Shown here piece by piece: positions 22,851 through 31,928 of a stretch of DNA of 64,000 nucleotides. The stretch is taken from positions 62,001 through 126,000 of the forward strand of contig CAWHKZ010000004.1 in NCBI GenBank assembly GCA_963830165.1. The letters are read 5' to 3'. The notes under the pieces were generated by a model, which made no database searches, was not told the DNA's origin, and worked only from the letters and a program-made list of their open reading frames with translations. Both the position numbers and the translations under genes were made by a program. This stretch comes from Bog-756 sp963830165. Its GTDB lineage: Bacteria; Actinomycetota; Acidimicrobiia; Acidimicrobiales; RAAP-2. The number at the start of each line of letters is the position of its first letter. Position 1 is the first letter of the stretch.

Positions 22851-25199
22851 ATGTCCCTGCGTGTGCGCCGCCAGGAACTGATCGACCGTCCCGACCTGGG
22901 GGGCGACGCCTTCTGCCGGGCCTACGCGGCGGCGGCCGACGAATGGCTGGGGGGGCTCTTCGACGAGGCCTGCGGGGGTGACGCCCGGGGCATGGCCCTG
23001 GTGGCCGTGGGCGGCTACGGCCGGAGCGAGCTCTGCCCCTACAGCGACCTCGACGTGGTCCTCGTCCACAAGGGCCGCAAGGACATCGCCGCCACCGCCG
23101 ACCGCATCTGGTACCCGGTGTGGGACGAGGGGATCTCCCTCGACCACAGCGTACGACGGCCCTCCGAGGTCCTCGACATGGCCGGCGAGGACCTGCGGGT
23201 GGCCCTCGGCCTGCTCGACGGCCGGGTCGTCTGTGGCGAACCGAAGGTGGCCGAACCGGTCCTCGAGGGCGCCAGGGACCGCTGGGCCCGCCAGAAGCCG
23301 CCGTGGCTGGGCGTGCTGGCCGAGGGCGTGGCCGAGCGCCAGGCCGCCAACGGCGACGTCGGCTTCCTGCTCGAGCCCGATCTGAAGGAGTCCCACGGGG
23401 GCCTGCGCGACATCGCCGCGCTGCTGGCCATGATGCGGGCCGTCCCCGTGCTGGCCGACTACGTCGACACCGTGGCCCTCGAGTCGGCCCGCTCGGTGCT
23501 GACCGCCGCCCGGGTCGAGCTACACCGGCGGGCCGGCCGCGAGCTCAACAAGCTGCTGCTCCAGGAGCAGGAGCAGGTGGCCAAGGCCCTGGGCATGGTC
23601 GACGCCGACGAGCTCATGTACGAGGTGGCCACGGCCGGGCGCAACGTGGCCTGGGAGGGTGACGACGCCTGGCGCCGCCGCAGTGCCTGGTCACGGGCCC
23701 AGGGCTCGCGGGGCCTCCGTCGTCGGGACCGGAACGCCGCGCCGACCACCGCCACCATCCCGGGCGAGCCCGGCATCGGGGTGACCGCTGACGAGGTGGT
23801 GCTGCTGGAAGGGGCCGACGTCACCGGCGACATCACCCTGTCCCTCCGGCTCGCCGCCGTGGCCGCCGAGCGCAACCTCCCCATCTCCCGCGACGCCCTC
23901 AACCGCCTCGGCCGCAAGGCCCCCGAGGCCGTCACCCCCTGGTCCGACGAGCTCCGCGGCACCCTGGTGCGGGTGCTGGCCGCCGGGCCGGCGGCCATCC
24001 CCGCCCTCGAGGCCCTCGACCAGCGCCGCCTGCTCGAGCGGTACCTGCCCGAGTGGGCCAGCGTCCGCAACAAACCCCAGCGCAACCCGTACCACCGCTA
24101 CACCGTCGACCGGCACCTGCTCGAGGCGACGGCCAACGCCGCCACCATGGCCCACCGGGTGAACAGGGTGGACCTGCTGCTGCTCGGGACACTGCTCCAC
24201 GACATCGGCAAGGGCTACCCCGGCGACCACACCGACGTCGGCATGGTCGTGGCCGCCGACGTCGCCACCCGCATGGGCCTGTCCCCGGCGGACGTGACGG
24301 CCATCGTGACCATGGTCCGGCTGCACCTGCTGCTGCCCGACACCGCCACCCGCCGTGACCTCGACGACCCGGCCACCGCCCGGCGGGTGGCCGACGAGGT
24401 CGGCGACCGGCCCACCCTCGACCTGCTGGCCGTCATGGTGGAGGCCGACAGCCTCGCCACCGGCCCCTCGGCCTGGGGCACCTGGAAGGCGGGCCTGGTG
24501 GCCGACCTGGTGGAGCGGGCCCGCCTGCTGCTGGCCGGCGAACCGGTGGCCCCGCCCGCCCCGCTGATCACCGAGGAGCTCGAGGTGGTGATGGACACGG
24601 TGCGCAGCCACGGGGTCCCGGCCCTGTCCATCGAACCGCCACTCGTCACCGTGGTCGCCCCGGACCGCTCCGGACTGCTGGCCGAGGTCACCGGGGTGCT
24701 CGCCCTCCACGGGCTGAACGTCCGGTCCGCGGTGGTGGCCGGTGAGCACGCGGTGGCCGTCGAGATGTTCACCGTGGAGCCCGACCGGGGCCGCTGGCCG
24801 GACGCGGCCAAGCTCTCGAACGACCTGGCCGCCGTCATGGACGGGCGGCTCGACGTCGACGCCCAGCTCGAGGCCCGGGCCCACACCTACCGCAACGCCG
24901 CCCGGGTCCGGGTGGCCCAACTGGTGTCCACCCAGGTCACGGTCGACAACAACGCCTCGGCCACCGCCACCGTGGTCGAGGTGCGGGCCGAGGACACCGT
25001 CGGCCAGCTCCACCGCATCACCCGGGCCCTGGTCGAGTGCCACCTCGACGTGACGTCGGCCAAGGTCTCCACGTTCGGGTCGGCCGTGGTCGACGCCTTC
25101 TACGTGCGGGGTCCCGACGGCCGCAAGCTCACCGATGCCCACCGGATCGCCGCCGTCGAGCAGGCCGTCCACGCCGGGGTGCACAGCCCCTCGGCCTGA
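22851..25199 (+). CDS. glnD: [Protein-PII] uridylyltransferase/uridylyl-removing enzyme
   Basis: A 782-residue nitrogen sensor that modifies and demodifies PII. In order: the nucleotidyltransferase domain with GGYGRSE (54-60) and SDLDV (Asp66, Asp68); the GlnE/GlnD-type linker (EPDLKESHGGLRD); the HD domain with LLHDIGKG near 450; and two ACT domains starting near 600 and 708 that bind glutamine. TACGGT ends 6 bases before the ATG and there is no ribosome site, suggesting a leaderless message. In many actinobacteria glnD follows amtB-glnB; neither gene is near it here. Confidence 0.95.
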   Translation: MSLRVRRQELIDRPDLGGDAFCRAYAAAADEWLGGLFDEACGGDARGMALVAVGGYGRSELCPYSDLDVVLVHKGRKDIAATADRIWYPVWDEGISLDHSVRRPSEVLDMAGEDLRVALGLLDGRVVCGEPKVAEPVLEGARDRWARQKPPWLGVLAEGVAERQAANGDVGFLLEPDLKESHGGLRDIAALLAMMRAVPVLADYVDTVALESARSVLTAARVELHRRAGRELNKLLLQEQEQVAKALGMVDADELMYEVATAGRNVAWEGDDAWRRRSAWSRAQGSRGLRRRDRNAAPTTATIPGEPGIGVTADEVVLLEGADVTGDITLSLRLAAVAAERNLPISRDALNRLGRKAPEAVTPWSDELRGTLVRVLAAGPAAIPALEALDQRRLLERYLPEWASVRNKPQRNPYHRYTVDRHLLEATANAATMAHRVNRVDLLLLGTLLHDIGKGYPGDHTDVGMVVAADVATRMGLSPADVTAIVTMVRLHLLLPDTATRRDLDDPATARRVADEVGDRPTLDLLAVMVEADSLATGPSAWGTWKAGLVADLVERARLLLAGEPVAPPAPLITEELEVVMDTVRSHGVPALSIEPPLVTVVAPDRSGLLAEVTGVLALHGLNVRSAVVAGEHAVAVEMFTVEPDRGRWPDAAKLSNDLAAVMDGRLDVDAQLEARAHTYRNAARVRVAQLVSTQVTVDNNASATATVVEVRAEDTVGQLHRITRALVECHLDVTSAKVSTFGSAVVDAFYVRGPDGRKLTDAHRIAAVEQAVHAGVHSPSA

Positions 25200-25275
25200 C
25201 CGGGACGGGCCGACCCCTGGAGGCGGGGTGATCTGGATTCCAGGGGTGCACTGGTAGAATGGGAGGAAGATCCCT

Positions 25276-26448
25276 ATGGCCGGTGAACACTCCCACTCCC
25301 GACGGCGCGCGCGAGGCGCCGAACCCTCGCCTGCCCGCCGCCGGCTCATCATCGCCGGGGTGGGTGTGCTGGCCGTGGCGGTGGTGGCCGGCGCCACCGT
25401 GGTGAGCCGCTCGGGCGCCAAGGTCTCGGCCAGCCCGACCACCACCCCCGCGGCCCACCGGTCCACCTCGAAGCTCCCGCTCGAGGTCGTGTCGGTCAGC
25501 CCCACCGACGGAGCCACCGACGTCCCGAGTGACGCCAGCGTGACCGTCCGGTACTCGGCGCCGCTCTCGGCCCACTCACCCGTGCCCACCTTGAGCCCGC
25601 CCGTCGCCGGGTCGTGGCAGCAGGTCGACCCGACGACGATGGCCTTCGTGGCCGACGCCCCGCTGGTGCCCTCCAGCACCGAGACGGTCACCGTCCCGGC
25701 GGGCACCGGCGGCGTGCTCGGCGCCGACGGCAAGACCCTGGCCCAGGCGGCCACGGTGCAGTTCACCGTGGCCCAGGGCAGCACCCTCCGCCTCCAGCAG
25801 TTGCTCGCCCAACTCGGCTACCTGCCGGTCAGCTTCACGCCCGCCGGGCCGGTGACGGCCCCCGAGGAGCTGGCCCAGCCCCAGGAGGGGACGTTCTCCT
25901 GGCGCTTCGCCGAGCCCGCTTCGCTCGAGTCGCTGTGGACCGCGGGGCAGGAGAACGTGATCACCAAGGGCGCGGTCATGACCTTCGAGAACCAGAACGG
26001 CCTCAAGGCGGACGGCGTGGCCGGCCCCGAGGTCTGGGGACAGCTCCTGTCCGCCGTCAGCGCCGGCACGGTCTACACGGCCGCCTACAACTACGTCTTC
26101 GTCTCGGAGACGCTGCCCGAGACGACCACCGTCTACTCGAACGGCGCCGAGGTCTACTCGACCCTGGCCAACACCGGGGCGGCCTCGGTGCCGACGGCCG
26201 ACGGCACGTTCCCCGTGTTCGAGCACCTGACGTCGACCACCATGTCGGGCACCAACCCCGACGGCAGCAAGTACGTCGACCCGGACATCCCCTGGGTCAG
26301 CTACTTCAACGGGGGCGACGCCCTGCACGGTTACGTGCGCGCCGCCTACGGCTTCCCCCAGAGCGACGGCTGCGTGGAGATGCCCCCGGCGAATGCCGCC
26401 GTCGTCTTCCCCTACACGCCGATCGGCACCCTCGTCACCGTCAGCTGA
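25276..26448 (+). CDS. L,D-transpeptidase (YkuD) with Ig-like and PG-binding regions
   Basis: A 390-residue envelope protein. An Arg-rich start and one membrane segment (about 23-42) precede a Ser/Thr/Pro linker, an Ig-like region (SVSPTDGATDVPSDASVTV), a peptidoglycan-binding-like repeat (GLKADGVAGPEVW) and a C-terminal YkuD domain. The catalytic motif is HGYVRAAYGFPQSDGC (His351, Cys366); the residue after Ser is Asp where the family usually has His or Asn. These enzymes form 3-3 cross-links in peptidoglycan or attach proteins. GGGAGGAAG precedes the ATG, and TGGTAGAAT, an extended -10, is just upstream. Confidence 0.9.
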   Translation: MAGEHSHSRRRARGAEPSPARRRLIIAGVGVLAVAVVAGATVVSRSGAKVSASPTTTPAAHRSTSKLPLEVVSVSPTDGATDVPSDASVTVRYSAPLSAHSPVPTLSPPVAGSWQQVDPTTMAFVADAPLVPSSTETVTVPAGTGGVLGADGKTLAQAATVQFTVAQGSTLRLQQLLAQLGYLPVSFTPAGPVTAPEELAQPQEGTFSWRFAEPASLESLWTAGQENVITKGAVMTFENQNGLKADGVAGPEVWGQLLSAVSAGTVYTAAYNYVFVSETLPETTTVYSNGAEVYSTLANTGAASVPTADGTFPVFEHLTSTTMSGTNPDGSKYVDPDIPWVSYFNGGDALHGYVRAAYGFPQSDGCVEMPPANAAVVFPYTPIGTLVTVS

Positions 26449-26454
26449 GCGCCC

Positions 26455-27288
26455 CTACCCGCCCCGGCGGGCGGACGGGAACTCCGGGGGCCGGCGCTCC
26501 CGCACCGCCTGGATCCCCTCGGTGGCGTCCGGTCCGAGGAAGCCCAGCATCTCGAGGGCCAGCGACTCGCCGAACACCGGGGCGGCCTGCAGCATCCACT
26601 GGTTCATGACCCGCTTGGTCCACTGCACGGCCGTGGCGCTGCCGGCGGCCAGCTTGCCGGCGATGGCCAGCGCCTCCTCGAGCACGCGGTCGTCGGGCAC
26701 GCACCGGGTGACGAGGCCGATCCGCTCCGCCTCCCGCCCGTCCACGAAGTCGGCGGTCATCAGGTAGTACTTGGCCCGGGCCATGCCGCACAGCAGGGGC
26801 CACAGCAGGGCGGCGTGGTCGCCCGCCGCCACCCCGAGGCGGGCGTGCCCGTCGGACAGGCGCGCCCCCTCCCCCATGACGCTCACGTCGGCGAGGAGGG
26901 CGACGGCGAGCCCGGCTCCGACGGCCACGCCGTTGACGGCCGACACGATCGGCTTCACGGAGGACAGCATCTCGTCGACGACGGCCTTGGCGTCCCGCCA
27001 CTGCTCGAGGGTGGCGGTGTAATCGGTCGTCATCCGCTCGACCATGGCGAGGTCACCCCCGGCGCTGAAGGCCCTGCCCGACCCGGTGATGACCGAGACG
27101 GCCACCGTGTCGTCACCGTCGACGACCCGCCACACCTGGCTGAACTCCCGGTGCAGCCGCTCGTTGGCCGCGTTCAGCACCTCGGGCCGGTCGATGGTGA
27201 TCAGGAGCACGCCGGGGGCGGGCCGGTCGAAGCGGAGGTGGGCGAAGTCGTCGTAGCCGGCGAAGGTGGTGGGGATCGGATCGGTCAT
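26455..27288 (-). CDS. Enoyl-CoA hydratase/isomerase family protein
   Basis: A 277-residue crotonase-fold protein. The oxyanion-hole segments are SGRAFSAGGDLAMV and VNGVAVGAGLAVALLADVSV. Where many hydratases have the second catalytic Glu region, this reads ARLGVAAGDHAALL, so the precise chemistry (hydratase, isomerase or hydrolase) is uncertain. The start is ATG 27288, because the frame continues upstream through the neighbouring glycosyltransferase gene without family sequence. It lies 38 bases after that gene on the same strand and may be transcribed with the glycan operon. It converges with the transpeptidase gene. Confidence 0.88.
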   Translation of the reverse strand: MTDPIPTTFAGYDDFAHLRFDRPAPGVLLITIDRPEVLNAANERLHREFSQVWRVVDGDDTVAVSVITGSGRAFSAGGDLAMVERMTTDYTATLEQWRDAKAVVDEMLSSVKPIVSAVNGVAVGAGLAVALLADVSVMGEGARLSDGHARLGVAAGDHAALLWPLLCGMARAKYYLMTADFVDGREAERIGLVTRCVPDDRVLEEALAIAGKLAAGSATAVQWTKRVMNQWMLQAAPVFGESLALEMLGFLGPDATEGIQAVRERRPPEFPSARRGG

Positions 27289-27326
27289 GGGTGCATCATG
27301 GCCCGACTCGGGGGCCCGGGTCCCGC

Positions 27327-28538
27327 TCAGGGCCGCGACCGACCGGACCGGTCGACCACCGACTCGACGAAGGCCGCGTAGCGGTCGATGACCTGCGGCC
27401 ACCGGAACCGGGCATCCACGTAGGCCCGACCCCGCCGGCCGAGCCCGGCGGCGAAGTCCGGGTCGCCGGCCAGGCGGTCCACGGCCACCTCGAACTCGCC
27501 GTAGCCGTCGAAGCACAGGCCGCCGCCCGAGCGGCGGCAGTGCTCGACGGTCGCCGCGCACCCGGCGTTGACCAGTACCGGGGTCCGGGCGCTCCACGCC
27601 TCGGCCACGACGAGGGAGAAGGCCTCCCACGGTGAGGGCGACACGAGGGCCGTGGCCCCGCCCAGGAGGTCCCACTTGGCCGCCTCGGACACCGTGCCCA
27701 CCACGTCGAGGTCGGGGTGGTCCGGTGGTCGTTCGACCACCGGACCGGCCAGCACCAGGCGCAGGGGCCCCGGCCGGCGCTCCTTGTAGCGGGCGAAGCA
27801 CGAGGCCAGCAGGCCCGTCCCCTTGTGGGGGTCGACCCGCCCCAGGCACAGCAGGTACGGGACGTCGGGCACCGGCGACGGTCCGGACGGGGCCGGGTCA
27901 CCGGGAGCCGCGGCGACGCCCAGGTCGGGGTCGTCCACGCCCAGGCCGAGCAGGAGCTGACGGTGGCTCGCCACCGGGAACAGGCCCTCGACCAGGTGGC
28001 GCTCGGCCTCGGTCTGGAAGACCAGGGCGTCGGCCGCCGCGAAGACCGGCGGGAAGATCGGCAGGTGCAGCGCCGGCTCGTCGTGGGCGGCCGGATGGAG
28101 GATGGTCGGCACCCGGGCCCGGCCGATGACCCGCACCGTGGGCCAGTACAGGTAGGGGTAGAACACCATGGCGTCGCCGTCCCACGCCTCGGCGGCGTCG
28201 GCCAGGTCCGGCGACACCGGCCCCTGCAGGTCGAGCCAGCGCTCGGCCTCGGCGTGCGTGGCGGCCGCCGGGTCGGCCAGCAGGGCGGCCGACAGGGGGT
28301 GGAACGAGGGCTCGCGCCCGGCCGCGGACGGGATGCGCACCACCCGGACGCCGGCGATCCACTCCTCCCCGGGCGGGTAGACGTCGGCCCAGGTGACGAA
28401 GTCGTCGGCGCACGTGGTGAGGACGTCGACCTCCCACCCCCTGCGGGCCACCAGGTGCTCGGCCAGCAGCCGTGCCGCGGTCTCGGCCCCGCCGACGATC
28501 GCCGGTCCGTAGCGGGGGACGACGAAGGCGATCCTCAC
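27327..28538 (-). CDS. GT4 glycosyltransferase, type B of the glycan cluster
   Basis: A 403-residue GT-B enzyme. It begins IAFVVPRYGPAIVGGAETAAR, has VPYLLCLGRVDPHKG in the donor half, and the E-x7-E motif SPWEAFSLVVAEAW. It shares CAAT-V-EHCRRSGGGL and many other stretches with the type B enzyme at 34760-36022, so the two are recent paralogues. GTG 28538 is the only start near the family N-terminus. It follows a type A enzyme, as its paralogue does. Likely role: adding a sugar to the glycan exported by Wzm/Wzt. Confidence 0.9.
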   Translation of the reverse strand: MRIAFVVPRYGPAIVGGAETAARLLAEHLVARRGWEVDVLTTCADDFVTWADVYPPGEEWIAGVRVVRIPSAAGREPSFHPLSAALLADPAAATHAEAERWLDLQGPVSPDLADAAEAWDGDAMVFYPYLYWPTVRVIGRARVPTILHPAAHDEPALHLPIFPPVFAAADALVFQTEAERHLVEGLFPVASHRQLLLGLGVDDPDLGVAAAPGDPAPSGPSPVPDVPYLLCLGRVDPHKGTGLLASCFARYKERRPGPLRLVLAGPVVERPPDHPDLDVVGTVSEAAKWDLLGGATALVSPSPWEAFSLVVAEAWSARTPVLVNAGCAATVEHCRRSGGGLCFDGYGEFEVAVDRLAGDPDFAAGLGRRGRAYVDARFRWPQVIDRYAAFVESVVDRSGRSRP

Positions 28539-28569
28539 GCCGGTGGCCCCGTCACGGGACGGGGCCCCG

Positions 28570-29658
28570 TCACGCCGCGCAGGCGGCCTCGAGGGCGGAC
28601 ACGAAGCCGTCCTGGACACGGGGCAGGGCGAACCAGTCGACGCGCTGGCCGGCCGCCGTCGCCAGCTCGGTCCGCAACCGGGCGTCCTCGACGACCCGGT
28701 GGACGGCCGCGGCCACCCGGGCCGGCTCCTTGTCGGGCAGGATCAGGCCGGCCTGGGCCACCGTCTCGGGCACCGCGGTGTTGCGGTAGGAGACGATCGG
28801 CAGTCGGTGGTACATCGACTCGAGCAGCGGCACGCAGAATCCCTCGTGGTTGGAGAGGCAGAGGAAGACGTCGCAGTGCTCGTAGTACGCGATGAGCTCC
28901 TCGTGGGTGACCGAGCCGGCCCACTCCACCGCATCGGCCAGGTCGAGCTCGTCGGCGAAGCGCTCGACGGCCCGCTGGTACTCCTCGGAGATGGCCCCGC
29001 CGACGATGTGCAGCCGGGCCCGGGGGTCGTAGAGCCGGCGATAGGCGGCCAACGCCTTCACCAGGTCGTGCTGGCCCTTGTGGGGGGAGACCTTGCCCAC
29101 GAAGAGCAGGTCGGTCCCGCCGCCGGCCCGTCGGCTCGCGAGCCGGGCGGACAACGCCGGGTCGGGATTCCCGGTGAAGTCCTCGGGGTCGATGAGCAGG
29201 GGGACCGTGGTGGTCGAGGGATAGCCCGCGTCGCGCAGCTCCATCTCGTTGTAGACCGAGTCGGCGATGGCGAACTCGGTCACCTTGGCGAGCTCGCGGA
29301 GCTGGGCCCTGCCCCAGCGCACCTCCTCCCCCACCTGCGGGATCCAGGCTTCGATCAGGTCGGCCGGCGTGATGTTGTGGTAATTCACGAACTTCCGCTC
29401 GGGCCGGTCCCGGAAGATGTCGGCCACCCCGCTGCCGATCGACAGCTGGTAGAGCAGCACGCGCCCCGAGCTCGGCCGTTCGCCGATGCGGGTGATCGGG
29501 ATGCCCTCGTCGAGCCGGTCGGGGCTGGCGTTGCCGTAGTAGACGTCCGACGCGTACCCGCGGGACCGGAGCAGGTCCCGGAGCTGCATGACGTGCCCGC
29601 CGATGGCGTCCCGACTGGCCAGCGTGGGGATCACCTGGTCGATCCGCGTGACGGTCAC
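28570..29658 (-). CDS. GT4 glycosyltransferase, type A of the glycan cluster
   Basis: A 362-residue GT-B enzyme: DQVIPTLASRDAIGGHVMQL at the start, the type A signature NYHNITPADL near residue 92, LLFVGKVSPHKGQHDL in the donor half and E-x7-E in SNHEGFCVPLLESM. It is related to the enzymes at 32603 and 36019. GTG 29658 overlaps the stop of the Wzt gene by 4 bases (GTGA), so translation is coupled to the exporter. The sugar and linkage are unknown. Confidence 0.92.
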   Translation of the reverse strand: MTVTRIDQVIPTLASRDAIGGHVMQLRDLLRSRGYASDVYYGNASPDRLDEGIPITRIGERPSSGRVLLYQLSIGSGVADIFRDRPERKFVNYHNITPADLIEAWIPQVGEEVRWGRAQLRELAKVTEFAIADSVYNEMELRDAGYPSTTTVPLLIDPEDFTGNPDPALSARLASRRAGGGTDLLFVGKVSPHKGQHDLVKALAAYRRLYDPRARLHIVGGAISEEYQRAVERFADELDLADAVEWAGSVTHEELIAYYEHCDVFLCLSNHEGFCVPLLESMYHRLPIVSYRNTAVPETVAQAGLILPDKEPARVAAAVHRVVEDARLRTELATAAGQRVDWFALPRVQDGFVSALEAACAA

Positions 29659-30920
29659 GCCGTGAAATCCTCCCAGCCCGGCAGGGCGAGCGGCGAGTAG
29701 TCGCCGCTGGAGACGGCCGATACCTCGCCGGTCGACCTGAGCTGGAAGCTCACGTCGAGGGGGAGGTGGACCCGACCGGTGGCCCGACCGGGGTTGGCGA
29801 CCTCGAACTTGGTGACCTGGTCCTTCCAGTCGTAGATGGCCGTCACCGTGGCGCTGCGGACGCCGACGCTCACCGAGTACGTGCCATCGAGCAGCGGGAC
29901 ATCCGGAAAGAAGAATTTGACGATCCCGCCGCCTTCGGGGATCTCTATGGCACAGGCCGTGTCGTCCGGGTCCGAGGCGAAGACCAGCTCGTTCTGGTCG
30001 TCGTGGATGGCGATGGTGGCCATGGCATTGGGAACGGCGGCCAGGCTGTCGACATCGGCGGTGATGGTGAGCGACTCGCCGGGGTACATGTGGCCGCGGA
30101 TCCCGCTACCGCCGTGGTCGGCCATCACCGTGCCGATGGCCAGGACATTGCCGGCGATGCCGCCGGACTCCGAACCTTCGAGGGTTCCCACACCGAGCAG
30201 GTCCGCCAGGTAGACCCGGATGGCCTCACCGGGCTCGTCGACGGTGATGACCCTGCCGTGGTTCATGACCATGGCCCGAGCGCAGTTCTGGCGGATGGTG
30301 TCCGCGCCGTGGCTCACCACGACGATGGTCCGGCCCTCGCGCTGGAACCTCTTGACGTGATCGAGGCACTTGCGCTGGAACGCGGCGTCCCCCACGGCCA
30401 GCACCTCGTCGACCAGGAGGACGTCGGGCTCGACGTTGACGGCCACGGCGAAGCCGAGGCGGACGTACATTCCCGACGAGTAGAACTTGACCTGGTTGTC
30501 GATGAAGTCCTCGAGCTCGGCGAAGGCCACGATGTCGTCGAATCGCTTGGCGATGTCGGCGTGGGAGAGACCGAGCAACGAACCGTTCAGGTAGATGTTG
30601 TCCCGGCCGGACAGGTCGGGCTGGAACCCGGCTCCGAGCTCCAGCATGGCGGCCAGGGTGCCGCGCACCCTGATCTCACCGGTGGTCGGCTTCAGGATGC
30701 CGGCGACGCACTTGAGCAGCGTCGACTTGCCGCAGCCGTTCCGCCCGAGGATGCCGAACGTCTCACCCTGGTTGATGTCGACGTTCACGTCGCGGAGTGC
30801 CCAGAACGGGGTGAACGGCATCTTGCCGCCGTGTATCACCCGCTCCTTGAGCGAGGTGTGCTTCTCGTTGTAGAGACGGAACTGCTTGGAGATGTCGGTT
30901 ACTTCGATTGCGACGGCCAC
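29655..30920 (-). CDS. wzt: Polysaccharide ABC exporter ATP-binding protein (Wzt/TagH-like)
   Basis: A 421-residue ATPase that powers export of a lipid-linked glycan. Walker A is GRNGCGKST (near residue 60), signature YSSGMYVRLGFA, Walker B VLLVDEVLAVGD. Residues after ~240 form a Wzt_C-like beta-sandwich (PGESLTITADVDS, LLDGTYSVSVGV), which in O-antigen systems recognises the modified end of the chain. Presence of this domain suggests that chain-terminus recognition is used here. It lies 3 bases after the permease gene and overlaps the next glycosyltransferase. Confidence 0.93.
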   Translation of the reverse strand: MAVAIEVTDISKQFRLYNEKHTSLKERVIHGGKMPFTPFWALRDVNVDINQGETFGILGRNGCGKSTLLKCVAGILKPTTGEIRVRGTLAAMLELGAGFQPDLSGRDNIYLNGSLLGLSHADIAKRFDDIVAFAELEDFIDNQVKFYSSGMYVRLGFAVAVNVEPDVLLVDEVLAVGDAAFQRKCLDHVKRFQREGRTIVVVSHGADTIRQNCARAMVMNHGRVITVDEPGEAIRVYLADLLGVGTLEGSESGGIAGNVLAIGTVMADHGGSGIRGHMYPGESLTITADVDSLAAVPNAMATIAIHDDQNELVFASDPDDTACAIEIPEGGGIVKFFFPDVPLLDGTYSVSVGVRSATVTAIYDWKDQVTKFEVANPGRATGRVHLPLDVSFQLRSTGEVSAVSSGDYSPLALPGWEDFTA

Positions 30921-30923
30921 GGT

Positions 30924-31928
30924 CTAGAGCTCCTCGGCGAAGTTGCCCTCGAGCCGCCCGAAGACGACGAGTGCGAGCAGGAACAGCCCGACGCTCACGA
31001 CGAAGACGGCGACGAGCATGGCCGCATATCCGGCCGGACTCCACGTGGGCAGCACGTTGTACCAGGTGGGGACCTTCTGGCCGGGACTCAGGTAGGAATA
31101 CTTGGTCACGCCGTAGATCGCCCGCTGGAAGGTCATGGCGATCGGGGTGATCGGATTGAGGAGGTAGACGTACTGGAGCCAGTCGAGCACCGGATGCTTC
31201 TCGTTGTGGTCGGAGAGGAAGATGGTCCCGTAGGTGTAGACGATCGACGTCCCCCAGAACCAGGCCATCAGCAGGACCTCGGTGAGATGCTGGGTGTCGC
31301 GCAGGTAGACGTTGACCGCGGACAGGAAGATGGACAGCGCCCCGGTGAACATCAGCAGTGCGACCAGGGCCAAGGGGAGGATGGCGACGAACTGCCATGC
31401 CGGCTGGATCCCGAAGAGGAGCATGGCGGCGATCAGCACGACCACCTGGATGGCGAAGAGCACCATGTTCACGCCGACCACCGACAGGGCGAGCAGTTCC
31501 CGAGGGAAGGCCACCTTCTTGACGATGCCGGCCTTGCCCACGACGACCGAGGTGGCACCCATGGCCGATCCGTTGAACAGGTTCCAGACCAGCAGACCGG
31601 CGAAGAGCCAGATGGCGAAGTTGGGTTGGTGGTTCCTGGCGATGATCTTGAAGACCACGTAGTAGATGGACAGCACCAGGGCCGGGTTCAGCATCGACCA
31701 GGCGTAGCCGAGCGCCGAGTCCTTGTACTTGACCTTCAGCTCGGTCCGGACCAGCAGCATCAGCAGGTCCCGGTTGATCCAGAGGTCCTTCAGCCGTTGG
31801 CCGAGCTGCACCTTCCCGTTGACGACGGTGATCCGGTCATGGCTCTGCCCGGGAACGAAGCGGGTGCTGCCACCGATCGACGAGCCCTGCTCGGGCTCCG
31901 AAGACGCCGGTTTGTCGATGATGCTCAT
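30924..31928 (-). CDS. wzm: Polysaccharide ABC exporter permease (Wzm-like, ABC-2)
   Basis: A 334-residue membrane protein with an N-terminal cytosolic stretch and six hydrophobic segments. RTELKVKYKDSALGYAWSMLNP is the hallmark of Wzm/TagG permeases, and VYLRDTQHLTEVLLMAWFW and LLNPITPIAM are also typical. ATG 31928 overlaps the ClpP stop by one base (TGATG), so clpP, wzm and wzt form one translational unit. It forms the channel for the Wzt ATPase. Confidence 0.93.
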   Translation of the reverse strand: MSIIDKPASSEPEQGSSIGGSTRFVPGQSHDRITVVNGKVQLGQRLKDLWINRDLLMLLVRTELKVKYKDSALGYAWSMLNPALVLSIYYVVFKIIARNHQPNFAIWLFAGLLVWNLFNGSAMGATSVVVGKAGIVKKVAFPRELLALSVVGVNMVLFAIQVVVLIAAMLLFGIQPAWQFVAILPLALVALLMFTGALSIFLSAVNVYLRDTQHLTEVLLMAWFWGTSIVYTYGTIFLSDHNEKHPVLDWLQYVYLLNPITPIAMTFQRAIYGVTKYSYLSPGQKVPTWYNVLPTWSPAGYAAMLVAVFVVSVGLFLLALVVFGRLEGNFAEEL

